Shown here: one piece after another, positions 1-9,060 of the stretch
Position numbering within the stretch: the stretch's first letter is position 1
How the letters are laid out: the number at the start of each line of letters is the position of its first letter
Assembly (NCBI RefSeq): GCF_900100045.1
Contig: NZ_FNEA01000004.1
Location: forward strand, 62,001 to 126,000
Reading direction: 5' to 3'
DNA from: Paracoccus denitrificans
GTDB taxonomy: Bacteria > Pseudomonadota > Alphaproteobacteria > Rhodobacterales > Rhodobacteraceae
DNA length: 64,000 nucleotides
Position numbers and translations under genes: made by a program
Notes under the pieces: generated by a model
Told to the model about the DNA's origin: nothing
The model's database searches: none
Seen by the model: the letters and a program-made list of their open reading frames with translations, nothing else

Positions 1-1
1 C

Positions 2-286
<285 letters not shown>

Positions 287-320
287 GGCGCAGGCAGGTC
301 ATGGACAGTGCGGCGCAAAG

Positions 321-902
321 ATGATTTCACCTCGCATCATGTTCACGCGTCGATCCGCCCCCTATTGGGCCACGTTCCTTGTCATTGTCCTGGCGGCCCT
401 CTGGCTGCTCTGGATCGGTCGCGAGCCGATCTGCACATGCGGCAGCGTCAAGCTGTGGCATGGCGAGACGATGAGTTCCGAGAGTTCGCAGCATATCGCG
501 GACTGGTATACGCCCTCGCATGTCATCCATGGGCTGGTGTTCTATGCCGCGCTGTGGCTGGTCGCGCCCCGGCTGAGCTTCGGCTGGCGGCTGGCCATCG
601 CCACGCTGGTCGAATCCGCATGGGAGATCGTCGAGAACTCGGACGCGATCATCGAGCGCTATCGTGCGGTGACCATCTCGCTGGATTACTATGGCGACAG
701 CGTGCTGAATTCGGTCTCCGACATCCTGGCGATGGTGCTGGGCTTCGTGCTGGCCGCGCGGCTGCCGGTCTGGGCCTCGGTCGCCATCGTCATCGGGTTC
801 GAGGCGCTGACGACCTGGCTGATCCGCGACGGGCTGGCGCTGAACGTGCTGATGCTGCTCTGGCCGCTGGAGGCGGTGCGCGGCTGGCAGGCGGCGTTGT
901 GA
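321..902 (+). CDS. DUF2585 (UPF0314) membrane protein
   Basis: This 193-residue protein has several hydrophobic segments (about residues 14-32, 66-84, 125-147 and 150-170) and the conserved core of the DUF2585 family: the C-T-C-G motif near residue 40, W-Y-T-P-S-H near residue 63, E-S-A-W-E near residue 98, and S-L-D-Y-Y-G-D-S followed by N-S-V-S-D. It should sit in the inner membrane. The function is unknown. ATG at 339 is an alternative start. A bidirectional hairpin separates its 3' end from the converging tyrS. Confidence 0.8.
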   Translation: MISPRIMFTRRSAPYWATFLVIVLAALWLLWIGREPICTCGSVKLWHGETMSSESSQHIADWYTPSHVIHGLVFYAALWLVAPRLSFGWRLAIATLVESAWEIVENSDAIIERYRAVTISLDYYGDSVLNSVSDILAMVLGFVLAARLPVWASVAIVIGFEALTTWLIRDGLALNVLMLLWPLEAVRGWQAAL

Positions 903-916
903 AAAAGGCTGGGTGA

Positions 917-941
917 AAAAGGCCGGGATCGCCCCGGCCTT
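917..941. terminator. Bidirectional intrinsic terminator
   Basis: A perfect 9-bp stem (AAGGCCGGG 919-927, CCCGGCCTT 933-941) with a 5-base loop lies between the converging DUF2585 gene and tyrS. Read on the minus strand it ends in five T residues, so it is strongest for tyrS. On the plus strand the tail is weaker (TTCCTGTTT). Confidence 0.85.
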
Positions 942-946
942 CCTGT

Positions 947-2191
947 TTATCCCAGTTGCACCATCCGGTGCTTCTTCTTGCCGACCGAGACCTTCAGCCC
1001 GTCGCCGATCAGCGCCGCATCGACGGCAAGCTGCGGATCGGACACGGCTTCGTTGTTCAGCCGCAGACCGCCCTCGGCGATCAGGCGCTTGGCCTCTTTC
1101 CCCGAGGCGGTGATGCCGGTTTGCGCCAGCAGCTGCACCACCGTCAGCCCCGAAGCCAGCGCATCGGCACTGAGGGTCACCACCTCCAGGTCGCCGCCGG
1201 CACCGCCCTGCTCGAAGACCTCGCGCGCGGTGGCCTCGGCCGACGCGGCGGCATCGGCGCCGTGCAGGAGCGTCGTCACCTCGTTGGCCAGGATGATCTT
1301 GGCCGCGTTGATCTCGGACCCCGAAAGCGCGCCGAGGCGGTCGCATTCCTCGACCGGCAACTCGGTGTAAAGCTTCAGGAACCGGCCGACATCGGCATCG
1401 GTGGTGTTGCGCCAGAACTGCCAGAACTCATAGGGCGACAGCATCGCGCCGTTCAGCCAGACCGCGCCGCCCGCCGACTTGCCCATCTTGCGCCCGTCCG
1501 AGGTGGTCAGCAGCGGCGAGGTCAGGCCCCAGATCTCGGCATCCAGCACCCGGCGGGTCAGGTCGATGCCGTTGACGATATTGCCCCATTGATCGCTGCC
1601 GCCCATCTGCAACCGGCAGCCATAGCGCCGGTAAAGCTCAAGGAAGTCATAGGCCTGCAGGATCATGTAGTTGAATTCGAGGAAGCTCAGCGACTGCTCG
1701 CGGTCCAGCCGCGACTTGACCGATTCAAAGGACAGCATCCGGTTGACGCTGAAATGCCGGCCGATGTCGCGCAGAAAATCCAGGTAGTTCAGGCTGTCCA
1801 GCCATTCGGCGTTGTTCAGCATCATCGCGCCCTGATCCCCGTAATCGAGGTAGCGGGCAAAGACCTGCTTCATGCCGGCGATGTTCTCGTCGATCTTGTC
1901 CGGGGTCAGCAGCGGGCGTTCCTCGGACCGGAAGCTGGGATCGCCGACCTTGGTGGTGCCGCCGCCCATCAGCGTGATCGGGCGGTTGCCGGTCTTCTGG
2001 AACCAGCGCAGCATCATGATGTTCAGAAGATGCCCGACATGCAGGCTGGCCGCCGTCGCGTCATAGCCGATATATGCCGTCACCGGGCCGTCGATCAGCG
2101 CGTCGTCCAGCGCCTGCATGTCGGTGCAGTCCGCCAGGTAGCCACGTTCGATCATCACGTTCAGGAAATCGGATTTGGCACGGTAGGTCAT
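947..2191 (-). CDS. tyrS: Tyrosyl-tRNA synthetase
   Basis: TyrS charges tRNA-Tyr with tyrosine in the cytoplasm. The 414-residue class I synthetase shows the HIGH motif as HVGH at residues 51-54, the tyrosine-pocket Y-I-G-Y-D at 40-44, the GGSDQWGN motif near 197, and the KMSKS loop as KMGKS at 235-239. An S4 RNA-binding domain occupies roughly the last 60 residues. I chose the ATG at 2191 because AAGGAAA lies just upstream and the protein then begins as the family does. It diverges from anmK, with 55 bases between the start codons. Confidence 0.97.
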   Translation of the reverse strand: MTYRAKSDFLNVMIERGYLADCTDMQALDDALIDGPVTAYIGYDATAASLHVGHLLNIMMLRWFQKTGNRPITLMGGGTTKVGDPSFRSEERPLLTPDKIDENIAGMKQVFARYLDYGDQGAMMLNNAEWLDSLNYLDFLRDIGRHFSVNRMLSFESVKSRLDREQSLSFLEFNYMILQAYDFLELYRRYGCRLQMGGSDQWGNIVNGIDLTRRVLDAEIWGLTSPLLTTSDGRKMGKSAGGAVWLNGAMLSPYEFWQFWRNTTDADVGRFLKLYTELPVEECDRLGALSGSEINAAKIILANEVTTLLHGADAAASAEATAREVFEQGGAGGDLEVVTLSADALASGLTVVQLLAQTGITASGKEAKRLIAEGGLRLNNEAVSDPQLAVDAALIGDGLKVSVGKKKHRMVQLG

Positions 2192-2246
2192 GGGCTTTTC
2201 CTTTCGACTGGCGCGGATATACCGGGGGAAAGGCGGAAGGGAAAGC

Positions 2247-3356
2247 ATGCGAATGATCCGGGCGCTGGGGATGATGTCGGGCACCTCGCTGGACGGGGTG
2301 GACGCGGCGATGATCGAGACCGACGGGACGCGCATCGCCGGTTTCGGCCGCAGCGCCTATCGTGCCTATTCCGGCAATGAATCGGGCCTGCTGCACGCGG
2401 CGCTGGGGCAATGGCCGGGCGGACCGGACGTGGCCGAGGCGGCCGGGCTTTCCGTTGCCGCCCATGCCGCGCTGGGCGAGGGCTTCCCCGAGGCGGAGCT
2501 GGTCGGCTATCACGGCCAGACGCTGGCCCATGATCCTGCGGGGCGCGGCACGCATCAGGCGGGCGACGGTGCCGCGCTGGCGCGCAAGCTGGACCGGCCG
2601 GTGGTCTGGGATTTCCGCTCCGAGGACGTGCGGCAGGGCGGCGAGGGCGCGCCGCTTGCGCCCTTCTTCCACTGGGCCTGCGCGGAATGGGCGATGGGGC
2701 AGGGGCTTTTGCCGCGCGCCCCGGTCGCGTTCCTGAACCTGGGCGGCGTGGGCAACCTGACCTGGGTCGATCCGACCGCGGGGGCGCCCGAGGCGCCGGG
2801 CGCCTGCATCGCCTTCGACACCGGCCCGGCCAATGCGCCCCTGAACGACCTGATGCGTGCCCGGCGCGGCGCGGCGCGGGACGAGGGCGGGCGGCTTGCC
2901 CTGCAAGGCGGCCCGGACGAAGGCGTCATCGCCCGCTTCCTGCGCCATCCGCATTTCGCCCGGCCCTTGCCGAAATCGCTGGACCGCGATGCGTTCCCCG
3001 ACCTTGCGGCCGAGGTTGCGGGGCTTTCGGATGTGGATGCGGCGGCGACGCTGACCCATGCGGCGGCGGCGGCGGTGGCGGCGGGGGTTGCGCTGTTGCA
3101 GCGGCCGCCGCAGTTGATCCTGGTCTGTGGCGGCGGCCGTCACAATGCCGCGATGATGGCGGCGCTGGCGCAGCGCCTGTCCGCCCGTGTCGCGCCGGTC
3201 GAGGAGGCGGGGCTCGACGGCGACATGCTCGAGGCGCAGGCTTTCGGCTGGCTGGCGGTGCGGGTGCTGCGCGGCTTGCCGACCTCGGGGCCGGGCACCA
3301 CCGGCGCGCCGGGGCCGGTCTGCGGCGGGCGGATCAGTCATCCGCCGCGGCGCTGA
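2247..3356 (+). CDS. anmK: Anhydro-N-acetylmuramic acid kinase
   Basis: AnmK cleaves the anhydro ring of 1,6-anhydro-MurNAc and phosphorylates it to MurNAc-6-phosphate during recycling of cell-wall fragments. The 369-residue protein starts with the ATP-binding [12 protein letters not shown] motif (residues 8-19). It also carries G-Y-H-G-Q-T, the N-L-G-G-V-G-N-L-T segment, F-D-T-G-P-A-N and V-C-G-G-G-R-H-N. The ATG at 2247 follows a GGAAGGGAAA site. nagZ, which acts in the same recycling route, is in this window at 44.8 kb. Confidence 0.96.
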   Translation: MRMIRALGMMSGTSLDGVDAAMIETDGTRIAGFGRSAYRAYSGNESGLLHAALGQWPGGPDVAEAAGLSVAAHAALGEGFPEAELVGYHGQTLAHDPAGRGTHQAGDGAALARKLDRPVVWDFRSEDVRQGGEGAPLAPFFHWACAEWAMGQGLLPRAPVAFLNLGGVGNLTWVDPTAGAPEAPGACIAFDTGPANAPLNDLMRARRGAARDEGGRLALQGGPDEGVIARFLRHPHFARPLPKSLDRDAFPDLAAEVAGLSDVDAAATLTHAAAAAVAAGVALLQRPPQLILVCGGGRHNAAMMAALAQRLSARVAPVEEAGLDGDMLEAQAFGWLAVRVLRGLPTSGPGTTGAPGPVCGGRISHPPRR

Positions 3357-3451
3357 AACAGGGGCGCTGAGACGGGGTGCAGGCACGGGGCGCAGGCCGG
3401 CCGGATCACGGGCGGATTTCCGCCTTGTGATTGTTTCGACGCCGTTTCATG

Positions 3452-3477
3452 GGAACGATGCCGCGGAAAGGGGCGTT
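3452..3477 (+). promoter_or_regulatory. EcfG-like (general stress) promoter candidate
   Basis: GGAAC at 3452-3456 is followed after exactly 17 bases by CGTT at 3474-3477. This is the spacing and sequence known for alphaproteobacterial EcfG-type extracytoplasmic sigma factors. It lies 62 bases upstream of the start of the PRC-barrel gene. I cannot see whether this organism encodes EcfG, and such short motifs occur by chance. Confidence 0.35.
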
Positions 3478-3538
3478 GGACGGACATATGACGGCATCGC
3501 GCCGTCCGTGACAACGACAACCGGAAAGGACACCGTCC

Positions 3539-4351
3539 ATGAAACCTCTTGTCATCGCCGCCACCACGCTGGCTCTGGCCAGCCCCGTCTTTGCCCAGAC
3601 CGAAACCACCCCGCCGCCCGAGATTCCGGCCGAACAGGTCGAGGATGCCGCCACCGCGGCCGAAACTGCCGCCGACCAGGCCGAGCAGGCTGCCGATCAG
3701 GCGGAACAGGCCGCCGACCAGGCTGCCGAGGAAGCCGGCGCCGCCGCGGCCGATGCCGCCGGTGACGCTGCCGATGCGGCCAGCGATGCCGCCAACGACG
3801 CCGCCGGCGCTGCCGCCGAGATGGGCGTCGCCCCCGATGCGCCCGCAGGCGATGCGGTGCCCGAAGCGGCCGAGGGCGCGGCCGAGGATGCTGCCGGCGC
3901 GGCCGAGGATGCCGCCGATGCGGCAGGCGACGCTGCCGATGCCGCCGCGGATGCTGCCGCCGAGGCGCCGGTCACGCCGCCCGACGTCAACCCGCCGGCG
4001 ATCTCCGAGGCCGAGCCGGGCGTGCTGTCGAGCTGGCTGACCAGCCGCCGCATCTGGACCACCAACCAGCCCTCGACCACCGAATGGGTCGATCCCGCGG
4101 TCGAGGAGCGTCCGGCCGAATGGCAGGACATCGCCAAGGTGAACGACATCGTGCTGGATGATTCGGGCCAGGTCGTCGGCTATGTCGCCGATATCGGCGG
4201 CTTCCTGGGCATCGGCGCCAAGAAGGTGCTGCTGGGCGTGGATGCCATCCACCTGGTGGCCGTCGGCAACGACACGTTCTTTGCCACGAACTACACCAAG
4301 GCCGAACTGGAGGCCCTGCCGGATTTCGACGAAAAGACCGTGCGGAAATAA
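3539..4351 (+). CDS. Alanine-rich exported PRC-barrel protein
   Basis: The 270-residue protein has a signal peptide (residues 1-19, cleaved after VFA). A strongly alanine- and acid-rich stretch follows to about residue 145, made of A-A-D, A-E-Q and A-D-A-A-G type units that should form one long amphipathic helix. The C-terminal half (about 165-260) looks like a PRC-barrel, with I-V-L-D-D-S-G-Q-V-V-G-Y-V and G-I-G-A-K-K-V-L-L. It is expected in the periplasm or envelope. PRC-barrel proteins of this type are often stress-associated, but nothing here fixes a function. An intrinsic terminator follows. Confidence 0.75.
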   Translation: MKPLVIAATTLALASPVFAQTETTPPPEIPAEQVEDAATAAETAADQAEQAADQAEQAADQAAEEAGAAAADAAGDAADAASDAANDAAGAAAEMGVAPDAPAGDAVPEAAEGAAEDAAGAAEDAADAAGDAADAAADAAAEAPVTPPDVNPPAISEAEPGVLSSWLTSRRIWTTNQPSTTEWVDPAVEERPAEWQDIAKVNDIVLDDSGQVVGYVADIGGFLGIGAKKVLLGVDAIHLVAVGNDTFFATNYTKAELEALPDFDEKTVRK

Positions 4352-4379
4352 GGTTTCCGGCCATTGCCGGACCGGACGG

Positions 4380-4410
4380 GGGCGCCTTTCGGGGCGCCCT
4401 TGCGTTTTTT
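4380..4410 (+). terminator. Intrinsic terminator of the PRC-barrel gene
   Basis: A 7-bp stem GGGCGCC/GGCGCCC (4380-4386 and 4393-4399) with loop TTTCGG is followed by TTGCG and six T residues. It lies 29 bases after the stop codon of the PRC-barrel gene. Confidence 0.85.
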
Positions 4411-4424
4411 GCGCAAGATCGGCC

Positions 4425-4453
4425 TTGACGCCATCCGCCGCCATGCGTAAACC
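4425..4453 (+). promoter_or_regulatory. Housekeeping promoter for the tRNA-Asp pair
   Basis: TTGACG at 4425-4430 and TAAACC at 4448-4453 are separated by 17 bases. They sit 40 bases upstream of the first tRNA-Asp and just after the terminator of the preceding gene. This is a sigma-70 type -35/-10 pair with a fair -10. Confidence 0.55.
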
Positions 4454-4492
4454 CCCTCGCACCCCGGACGGCGATCCGGGGAAGTGGTCTGC

Positions 4493-4569
4493 GCGGTTGT
4501 AGCTCAGTTGGTTAGAGTACCGGCCTGTCACGCCGGGGGTCGCGGGTTCGAGCCCCGTCAACCGCGCCA
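4493..4569 (+). tRNA. tRNA-Asp (GTC), first copy
   Basis: This is a 77-base cloverleaf. The acceptor arms are GCGGTTG and CAACCGC, the discriminator is G and CCA is encoded. The D arm is normal, the anticodon loop is CTGTCAC giving anticodon GTC, and the T arm has GGTTCGAGCC. It is identical in sequence to the copy at 4598 and lies 28 bases before it. Confidence 0.97.
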
Positions 4570-4597
4570 CCACCACCATATATCGCCGAAAAGATGC

Positions 4598-4674
4598 GCG
4601 GTTGTAGCTCAGTTGGTTAGAGTACCGGCCTGTCACGCCGGGGGTCGCGGGTTCGAGCCCCGTCAACCGCGCCA
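4598..4674 (+). tRNA. tRNA-Asp (GTC), second copy
   Basis: All 77 bases are identical to the tRNA at 4493-4569, including the encoded CCA. Both copies are probably read from the promoter at 4425. A strong terminator begins 31 bases after the CCA end. Confidence 0.97.
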
Positions 4675-4704
4675 TCTTTCCCCATGATCATTACGGCTTT
4701 GCAG

Positions 4705-4727
4705 CCGCGCCTGTGGCGCGGTTTTTT
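4705..4727 (+). terminator. Intrinsic terminator of the tRNA-Asp transcript
   Basis: A perfect 7-bp stem CCGCGCC/GGCGCGG (4705-4711 and 4715-4721) has the three-base loop TGT and is followed directly by six T residues. It is joined without a gap to a copy of the GAGTATTTGG repeat. Confidence 0.92.
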
Positions 4728-4753
4728 GAGTATTTGGGGAACGAAGAAGCCGG
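4728..4753 (+). repeat. GAGTATTTGG intergenic element, copy a
   Basis: The tail GAGTATTTGG plus GGAACGAAGAAG follows the tRNA-Asp terminator directly. The same 22 bases recur without change at copies f (28.6 kb) and j (60.1 kb). This is one of ten related elements in the window, and here its hairpin is a true intrinsic terminator. Confidence 0.8.
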
Positions 4754-4839
4754 CTGCCGGTCGTGCTTCCAGGCGGCGCTAGGGGCTTTTCAAGCCGCCT
4801 CATTTCCCTATGCTGGCCCCCAACACGACGGAGGACGCC

Positions 4840-5301
4840 ATGGCACGCGGAATAGATTACGGCGGAATGATGCACCGGGCCATGCAGCGGCTGATTGCGG
4901 AGGTGCTGGAGACGGTGGCCGAAGAGGGGCTGCCGGGCGAGCACCATTTCTTCATCACCTTCGACACCCGCGATTCGGATGTCGAGATGGCCGACTGGCT
5001 GCGCGAGCGCTATCCCGAGGAAATGACCATCGTCATCCAGCATTGGTTCGAGAATCTCTCGGTCACGCCCGAAGGCTTTCACATCACGCTGAATTTCGGC
5101 AATTCTCCCGAGCCGCTCTATATCCCCTTCGATGCGCTGCGCACCTTCGTGGACCCGTCGGTCGAGTTCGGGCTGCGCTTCGAGAACCACGAGGAAGACG
5201 AGGACGAGCCCGAAGCGGAGGAGGACGAGCCCCAGGAGCCGGGCGAGGACGGCCCCAAGGGCAGCGCCGAGGTGGTCAGTCTGGACAAATGGCGCAAATG
5301 A
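4840..5301 (+). CDS. sspB: SspB family ClpXP adaptor
   Basis: SspB tethers ssrA-tagged proteins from stalled ribosomes to the ClpXP protease. The 153-residue protein has the folded substrate-binding domain in residues 1-115, including H-H-F-F-I-T-F-D-T and Y-I-P-F-D-A. An acidic linker of Glu, Asp and Pro (about 118-140) follows. The C-terminal ClpX-docking tail ends V-V-S-L-D-K-W-R-K, as in the alphaproteobacterial SspB-alpha form. ATG 4840 has ACGGAGGA upstream. It precedes fumC, a common alphaproteobacterial order. Confidence 0.9.
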   Translation: MARGIDYGGMMHRAMQRLIAEVLETVAEEGLPGEHHFFITFDTRDSDVEMADWLRERYPEEMTIVIQHWFENLSVTPEGFHITLNFGNSPEPLYIPFDALRTFVDPSVEFGLRFENHEEDEDEPEAEEDEPQEPGEDGPKGSAEVVSLDKWRK

Positions 5302-5393
5302 CGCGCTGTTAGCGCATGGCATACCACGGCATGCCGATTGCGAATCCCCGCCATCGGGCCTAGAACCCCCACGACACCGTGAGGGAGCACGCC

Positions 5394-6791
5394 ATGACCA
5401 AGACCACCCGCACCGAGACCGACAGCTTCGGCCCGCTGGAGGTGCCCGCCGACAAGTATTGGGGCGCCCAGACCCAGCGCTCGATCCAGAACTTCCCGAT
5501 CGGCTGGGAGCGGCAGCCCGTGCCGATCATCCGCGCGCTGGGCGCGATCAAGCAGGCCGCGGCCGAGGTGAACATGGCGGCGGGCAAGCTGGACCCGGCC
5601 ATCGGCAAGGCCATGGTGCAGGCGGCCTCGGAAGTCGTCGCGGGCAGGTTCGATGACAACTTCCCGCTGGTGGTCTGGCAGACCGGCTCGGGCACGCAGT
5701 CGAACATGAACGCCAACGAGGTGATCTCGAACCGCGCCATCGAGATCCTGGGCGGCGAGATGGGCTCGAAGAAGCCGGTCCATCCGAACGACCATGTGAA
5801 CATGGGCCAGTCGTCGAACGACACCTTCCCGACCGCGATGCATGTCGCCATCGCCATGCAGGCGCGCGATGAGCTGCTGCCGGGGCTGGAAAAGCTGCAC
5901 AAGGCGCTGGTCGCGAAGTCCGAGGAATTCAAGGACATCATCAAGATCGGCCGCACCCATACCCAGGACGCGACGCCGCTGACGCTGGGCCAGGAATTCG
6001 GCGGCTATGCCCATCAGGTCGCCAAAGGCATCGAGCGGGTCAAGCTGGCGCTTGGCGACATCTATGAACTCGCGCAGGGCGGCACGGCGGTCGGCACCGG
6101 GCTGAACACCAGGAAGGGTTGGGACACGGCCATCGCGGCCAAGATCGCCGAGATCACCGGCCTGCCCTTCGTCACCGCGCCCAACAAGTTCGAGGCGCTG
6201 GCCGCGCATGATGCGATGGTGATGTTCTCGGGCGCGCTGAAGACCGTCGCCGCCTCGCTCTTCAAGATCGCCAACGACATGCGCCTGTTGGGTTCGGGTC
6301 CGCGCTCGGGGCTGGGCGAGTTGATCCTGCCCGAGAACGAGCCGGGCTCGTCGATCATGCCGGGCAAAGTGAACCCGACCCAGGCCGAGGCGCTGACCAT
6401 GGTCTGCGCCCATGTCATGGGCAACGATGCCGCCGTCGGCTTCGCCGGCTCGCAGGGCCATTTCGAGCTGAACGTCTATAACCCGATGATGTCCTACAAC
6501 GTGCTGCAATCCATGCAGCTTCTGGGCGACGCGGCGGGTTCGTTCACCGACAACATGGTCGTGGGCACCCAGGCGAACATTCCGCGCATCGACAAGCTGA
6601 TGAAGGAATCGCTGATGCTGGTGACGGCGCTGGCGCCGACCATCGGCTATGACAACGCGACCAAGGTGGCCAAGACCGCGCACAAGAACGGCACCACGCT
6701 GCGCGAGGAAGCGATCGCGCTGGGCTTTGTCGATGGCGAGACTTTCGATCGCATCGTTCGCCCCGAGCAGATGATCGGCCCGGAAGACTGA
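5394..6791 (+). CDS. fumC: Fumarate hydratase class II
   Basis: FumC hydrates fumarate to L-malate in the citric acid cycle without an iron-sulfur cluster. The 465-residue protein carries the class II features: G-S-G-T-Q-S-N-M-N near residue 99, [19 protein letters not shown], and the superfamily signature [11 protein letters not shown] near residue 320. ATG 5394 follows GAGGGAG. A DUF4169 gene begins two bases after its stop, so the downstream pair is probably co-transcribed. Confidence 0.97.
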   Translation: MTKTTRTETDSFGPLEVPADKYWGAQTQRSIQNFPIGWERQPVPIIRALGAIKQAAAEVNMAAGKLDPAIGKAMVQAASEVVAGRFDDNFPLVVWQTGSGTQSNMNANEVISNRAIEILGGEMGSKKPVHPNDHVNMGQSSNDTFPTAMHVAIAMQARDELLPGLEKLHKALVAKSEEFKDIIKIGRTHTQDATPLTLGQEFGGYAHQVAKGIERVKLALGDIYELAQGGTAVGTGLNTRKGWDTAIAAKIAEITGLPFVTAPNKFEALAAHDAMVMFSGALKTVAASLFKIANDMRLLGSGPRSGLGELILPENEPGSSIMPGKVNPTQAEALTMVCAHVMGNDAAVGFAGSQGHFELNVYNPMMSYNVLQSMQLLGDAAGSFTDNMVVGTQANIPRIDKLMKESLMLVTALAPTIGYDNATKVAKTAHKNGTTLREEAIALGFVDGETFDRIVRPEQMIGPED

Positions 6792-6793
6792 GC

Positions 6794-7003
6794 ATGACCG
6801 GAGCCGGATCAGGCAAGGTCATAAACCTGCGGGCGGCGCGCAAGACCGCCGCCCGCGATGCCGCCCGCAAGCAGGGCGACGAGAATGCGGCGAAGTTCGG
6901 CCGCAACAAATCCCAGAAGCTCGCCGAGAAGGACGCCGCCGCGCGTGCCGCCCGCCATCTGGACCAGCATCGCCGCGAGGATCCCGAGAATGGCGACGAA
7001 TGA
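6794..7003 (+). CDS. DUF4169 family small basic protein
   Basis: The 69-residue, Arg/Lys/Ala-rich protein starts M-T-G-A-G-S-G-K-V-I-N-L-R-A-A-R-K. The V-N-L-R-x-A-R-K-type start, the F-G-R-N-K motif and the ending D-x-H-R are typical of DUF4169. No function is known. It starts two bases after the fumC stop and overlaps the next gene by 14 bases, which suggests translational coupling within a fumC operon. Confidence 0.75.
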   Translation: MTGAGSGKVINLRAARKTAARDAARKQGDENAAKFGRNKSQKLAEKDAAARAARHLDQHRREDPENGDE

Positions 7004-7265
7004 TCCACCTGCCGCGGGGCCTTTGCCCCTGCCGCTGCCGCCGATGTCGGCGCCCAGCAAGCGCTCGGTGACCATCGGCGGGCACCGGACCTCGGTCAGC
7101 CTCGAGGATGCGTTCTGGCGCGAGTTGCGCGAGTTGGCCCGGGCAGGGGGTCGCACCACCGCCACCCTGATCGCCGAGATCGACGCCGCCCGCCCGCCCG
7201 AGGTGGGGCTGGCCACTGCCTTGCGGCTTTTCGTGCTGGCCGAGATCGTCAAGAATCGGGCGTAA
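6990..7265 (+). CDS. Ribbon-helix-helix domain protein
   Basis: The 91-residue protein has a proline-rich N terminus (residues 1-20). A ribbon-helix-helix fold follows: beta strand R-S-V-T-I-G-G-H-R-T-S-V-S-L, then helices with F-W-R-E-L-R-E-L-A and T-T-A-T-L-I-A-E-I-D. It matches the RHH_4 type found after DUF4169 in Rhodobacteraceae. It is probably a small DNA-binding regulator with no known target. Its ATG lies inside the DUF4169 gene; an internal ATG at 7044 is possible. Confidence 0.72.
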   Translation: MATNDPPAAGPLPLPLPPMSAPSKRSVTIGGHRTSVSLEDAFWRELRELARAGGRTTATLIAEIDAARPPEVGLATALRLFVLAEIVKNRA

Positions 7266-7329
7266 AGCTTGCGGCCCCGGCCCTGGCTGACTAAAAGCCG
7301 CAGCACATATCCAAATTCCGGGAAATACC

Positions 7330-8070
7330 ATGGCAGGCCATTCCAAATGGGCCAATATCCAGCATCGCAAGGGCAAGCAGGACAAGCTGCGCTCGAAGCT
7401 GTTTTCGAAACTGGCCAAAGAAATCACCGTCGCCGCCAAGATGGGCGACCCTGACCCCGAAAAGAACCCGCGCCTTCGCCTTGCGGTAAAGGAAGCCAAG
7501 TCGAACTCGATGCCGAAGGACGTGATCGACCGCGCCATCAAGAAATCGCAGGGCGGCGATGCCGAGAACTATGACGAGATCCGTTACGAGGGCTACGGTC
7601 CGAACGGCATCGCCATCATCGTCGAGGCGATGACCGACAACCGCAACCGCACGGCGTCCAACGTGCGCAGCTATTTCACCAAATACGGCGGCGACCTGGG
7701 CCAGACCGGCTCGGTCAGCTTCATGTTCGACCGCAAGGGCGAGATCCTCTACAAGCCGGATGCCGGCGATGCCGACACGGTGATGATGGCCGCGATCGAG
7801 GCCGGGGCCGAGGATGTCGAAAGCGACGAGGACGGGCACTGGATCTATACCGCGGACACCGACCTGGCCGAGGTTTCGACCGCGCTGGAGGCGTCCTTGG
7901 GCGAATCCGAACATGCCAAGCTGATCTGGAAGCCGCAGGCGCCGACCGAGATCGACCTGGAGACGGCCACGAAGCTGATGAAGCTGATCGACGCGCTGGA
8001 AGAGGATGACGACGTGCAGAACGTCACCGGGAATTTCGACATTCCCGAGGAAGTGGCCGCGCAGCTTTGA
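7330..8070 (+). CDS. YebC/PmpR family regulator
   Basis: The 246-residue protein is full length for the YebC/TACO1 family. It begins [14 protein letters not shown] and has the three-domain pattern, with [17 protein letters not shown] and G-S-V-S-F-M-F. Family members have been described as DNA-binding regulators and, more recently, as translation factors that help at difficult codon stretches. I cannot tell which applies. It is followed by repeat copy b and a terminator. Confidence 0.93.
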   Translation: MAGHSKWANIQHRKGKQDKLRSKLFSKLAKEITVAAKMGDPDPEKNPRLRLAVKEAKSNSMPKDVIDRAIKKSQGGDAENYDEIRYEGYGPNGIAIIVEAMTDNRNRTASNVRSYFTKYGGDLGQTGSVSFMFDRKGEILYKPDAGDADTVMMAAIEAGAEDVESDEDGHWIYTADTDLAEVSTALEASLGESEHAKLIWKPQAPTEIDLETATKLMKLIDALEEDDDVQNVTGNFDIPEEVAAQL

Positions 8071-8074
8071 GTTT

Positions 8075-8108
8075 CCGCCTCCGGCGGGGGTATTTGGGAA
8101 ACGGAAAG
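8075..8108 (+). repeat. GAGTATTTGG-type element, copy b
   Basis: A 5-bp hairpin CCGCC-TCC-GGCGG (8075-8087) is followed by GGGTATTTGGG and AAACGGAAAG. It starts 5 bases after the yebC stop, in the sense orientation, and is followed by a terminator. Confidence 0.75.
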
Positions 8109-8109
8109 T

Positions 8110-8979
8110 TCAGGGTCGCAGTTCTGCTGCGGCCCTTTTTCTTATGGCGGCGGTCAGGGGGGCGAGGGCAGGGGCCATGGCGCGCTGCACATGCCAATGC
8201 AGCGCAACGTCCAGCGGCAGGTCGGGGACCAGCGGTTGCAGGCGGCCCTGGTGCAGGGCCGGGGCGGCTATGCTCTCGGGGATCATGCCCCAGCCGAGAC
8301 CGAGTTCGACCGCGCGGGCAAAGGGTTCCGAGGCCGGGATCAGGTGGCCGGGCAGGTGCAGGCGCCTGCCGGTGGCCTTTTGCGCCCAGCGGGATTGCAG
8401 CGCGTCCTTGGCGTTGAAGGTGATCGCAGGGGCGGCGCGCAGGCCGGCTTCGGTCACGCCGTCCGGGAAATGCCGGGCGAGGAAATCCGGGGTGGCCAGC
8501 GCCAGATAGCGCATCGCGCCCAGCGGCAGCGCATCGCAGCCCGGCACCGGGTCTGGGTCCGAGCTGATCGCGGCCGAGACCTGGCCTTGGCGCAGCCAGT
8601 CCCGGGCATGGTCCTGGTCGTCCACCACCAGGTCGTAGAGCACCGGCAGCGCCGTCATCACCGGAGGGAACCAGGTCGCCAGGCTGTCGGCATTGACCGC
8701 CAACCGCAGCACCGCCGGCCCGCCCGTGGGGCGCAGGCTGGCGGCGAGCGTGGTTTCCAGCAGCCGCACCTGGTCGAGATGCTGCATCAGCCGCAGCCCG
8801 GTCTCGGTGCCGCTGGCGGGCGGGCCGCGATGGATCAGCACCTGGCCCAGCCGCTCCTCCAGCCCCTTGATGCGTTGCGACACCGCCGAGGGGGTGACGC
8901 CGAGCGCCGCGGCCGCCGCCTCGAAACTGCCGCGGCGGATGATTTCGGACAGGGCGGCGAGGGCGGCGTAGTCGAGCAT
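8110..8979 (-). CDS. LysR regulator, ArgP/LysG type
   Basis: The 289-residue protein has an N-terminal winged helix (residues 3-62, with S-F-E-A-A-A-A-A-L-G-V-T-P-S-A-V-S-Q-R) and a LysR effector domain after about residue 90. It resembles ArgP/LysG, the activators of basic amino acid exporters. The next gene, divergent and 81 bases away, encodes just such an exporter, which supports that role. The effector would be lysine or arginine. ATG 8979 overlaps a palindromic box, so autoregulation is likely. Confidence 0.88.
   Translation of the reverse strand: MLDYAALAALSEIIRRGSFEAAAAALGVTPSAVSQRIKGLEERLGQVLIHRGPPASGTETGLRLMQHLDQVRLLETTLAASLRPTGGPAVLRLAVNADSLATWFPPVMTALPVLYDLVVDDQDHARDWLRQGQVSAAISSDPDPVPGCDALPLGAMRYLALATPDFLARHFPDGVTEAGLRAAPAITFNAKDALQSRWAQKATGRRLHLPGHLIPASEPFARAVELGLGWGMIPESIAAPALHQGRLQPLVPDLPLDVALHWHVQRAMAPALAPLTAAIRKRAAAELRP
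8112..8142 (+). terminator. Intrinsic terminator of yebC
   Basis: A 9-bp stem GGGTCGCAG/CTGCGGCCC (8113-8121 and 8127-8135, one wobble) with loop TTCTG is followed by five T residues. It lies inside the 3' end of the converging LysR gene, whose last codons therefore also form the stem. Confidence 0.8.
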
Positions 8980-8993
8980 TAAGGCAACCTTAA
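8979..8993. promoter_or_regulatory. LysR-type operator candidate
   Basis: TTAAGG-CAA-CCTTAA is a perfect 6-bp inverted repeat fitting the T-N11-A form of LysR sites. It begins at the first base of the regulator's start codon, in the 81-base gap shared with the divergent exporter. It could serve both autorepression and activation. Confidence 0.5.
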
Positions 8994-9060
8994 TCAGTGT
9001 AATGATTTTGAATTTGCCTGAACGGTGTCGCGCGGGCAAGACGGCGCAAAGGAGAGCCGC

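Noticed and set aside
3597..4000. The alanine-rich repeats as a DNA tandem repeat array
   Set aside because: The units vary in length and codon use. The repetition is at protein level within one gene.
4493..4674. The identical tRNA pair as an attachment site repeat of an integrated element
   Set aside because: Only 28 bases lie between the copies, both are full genes with intact arms, and no integrase is near.
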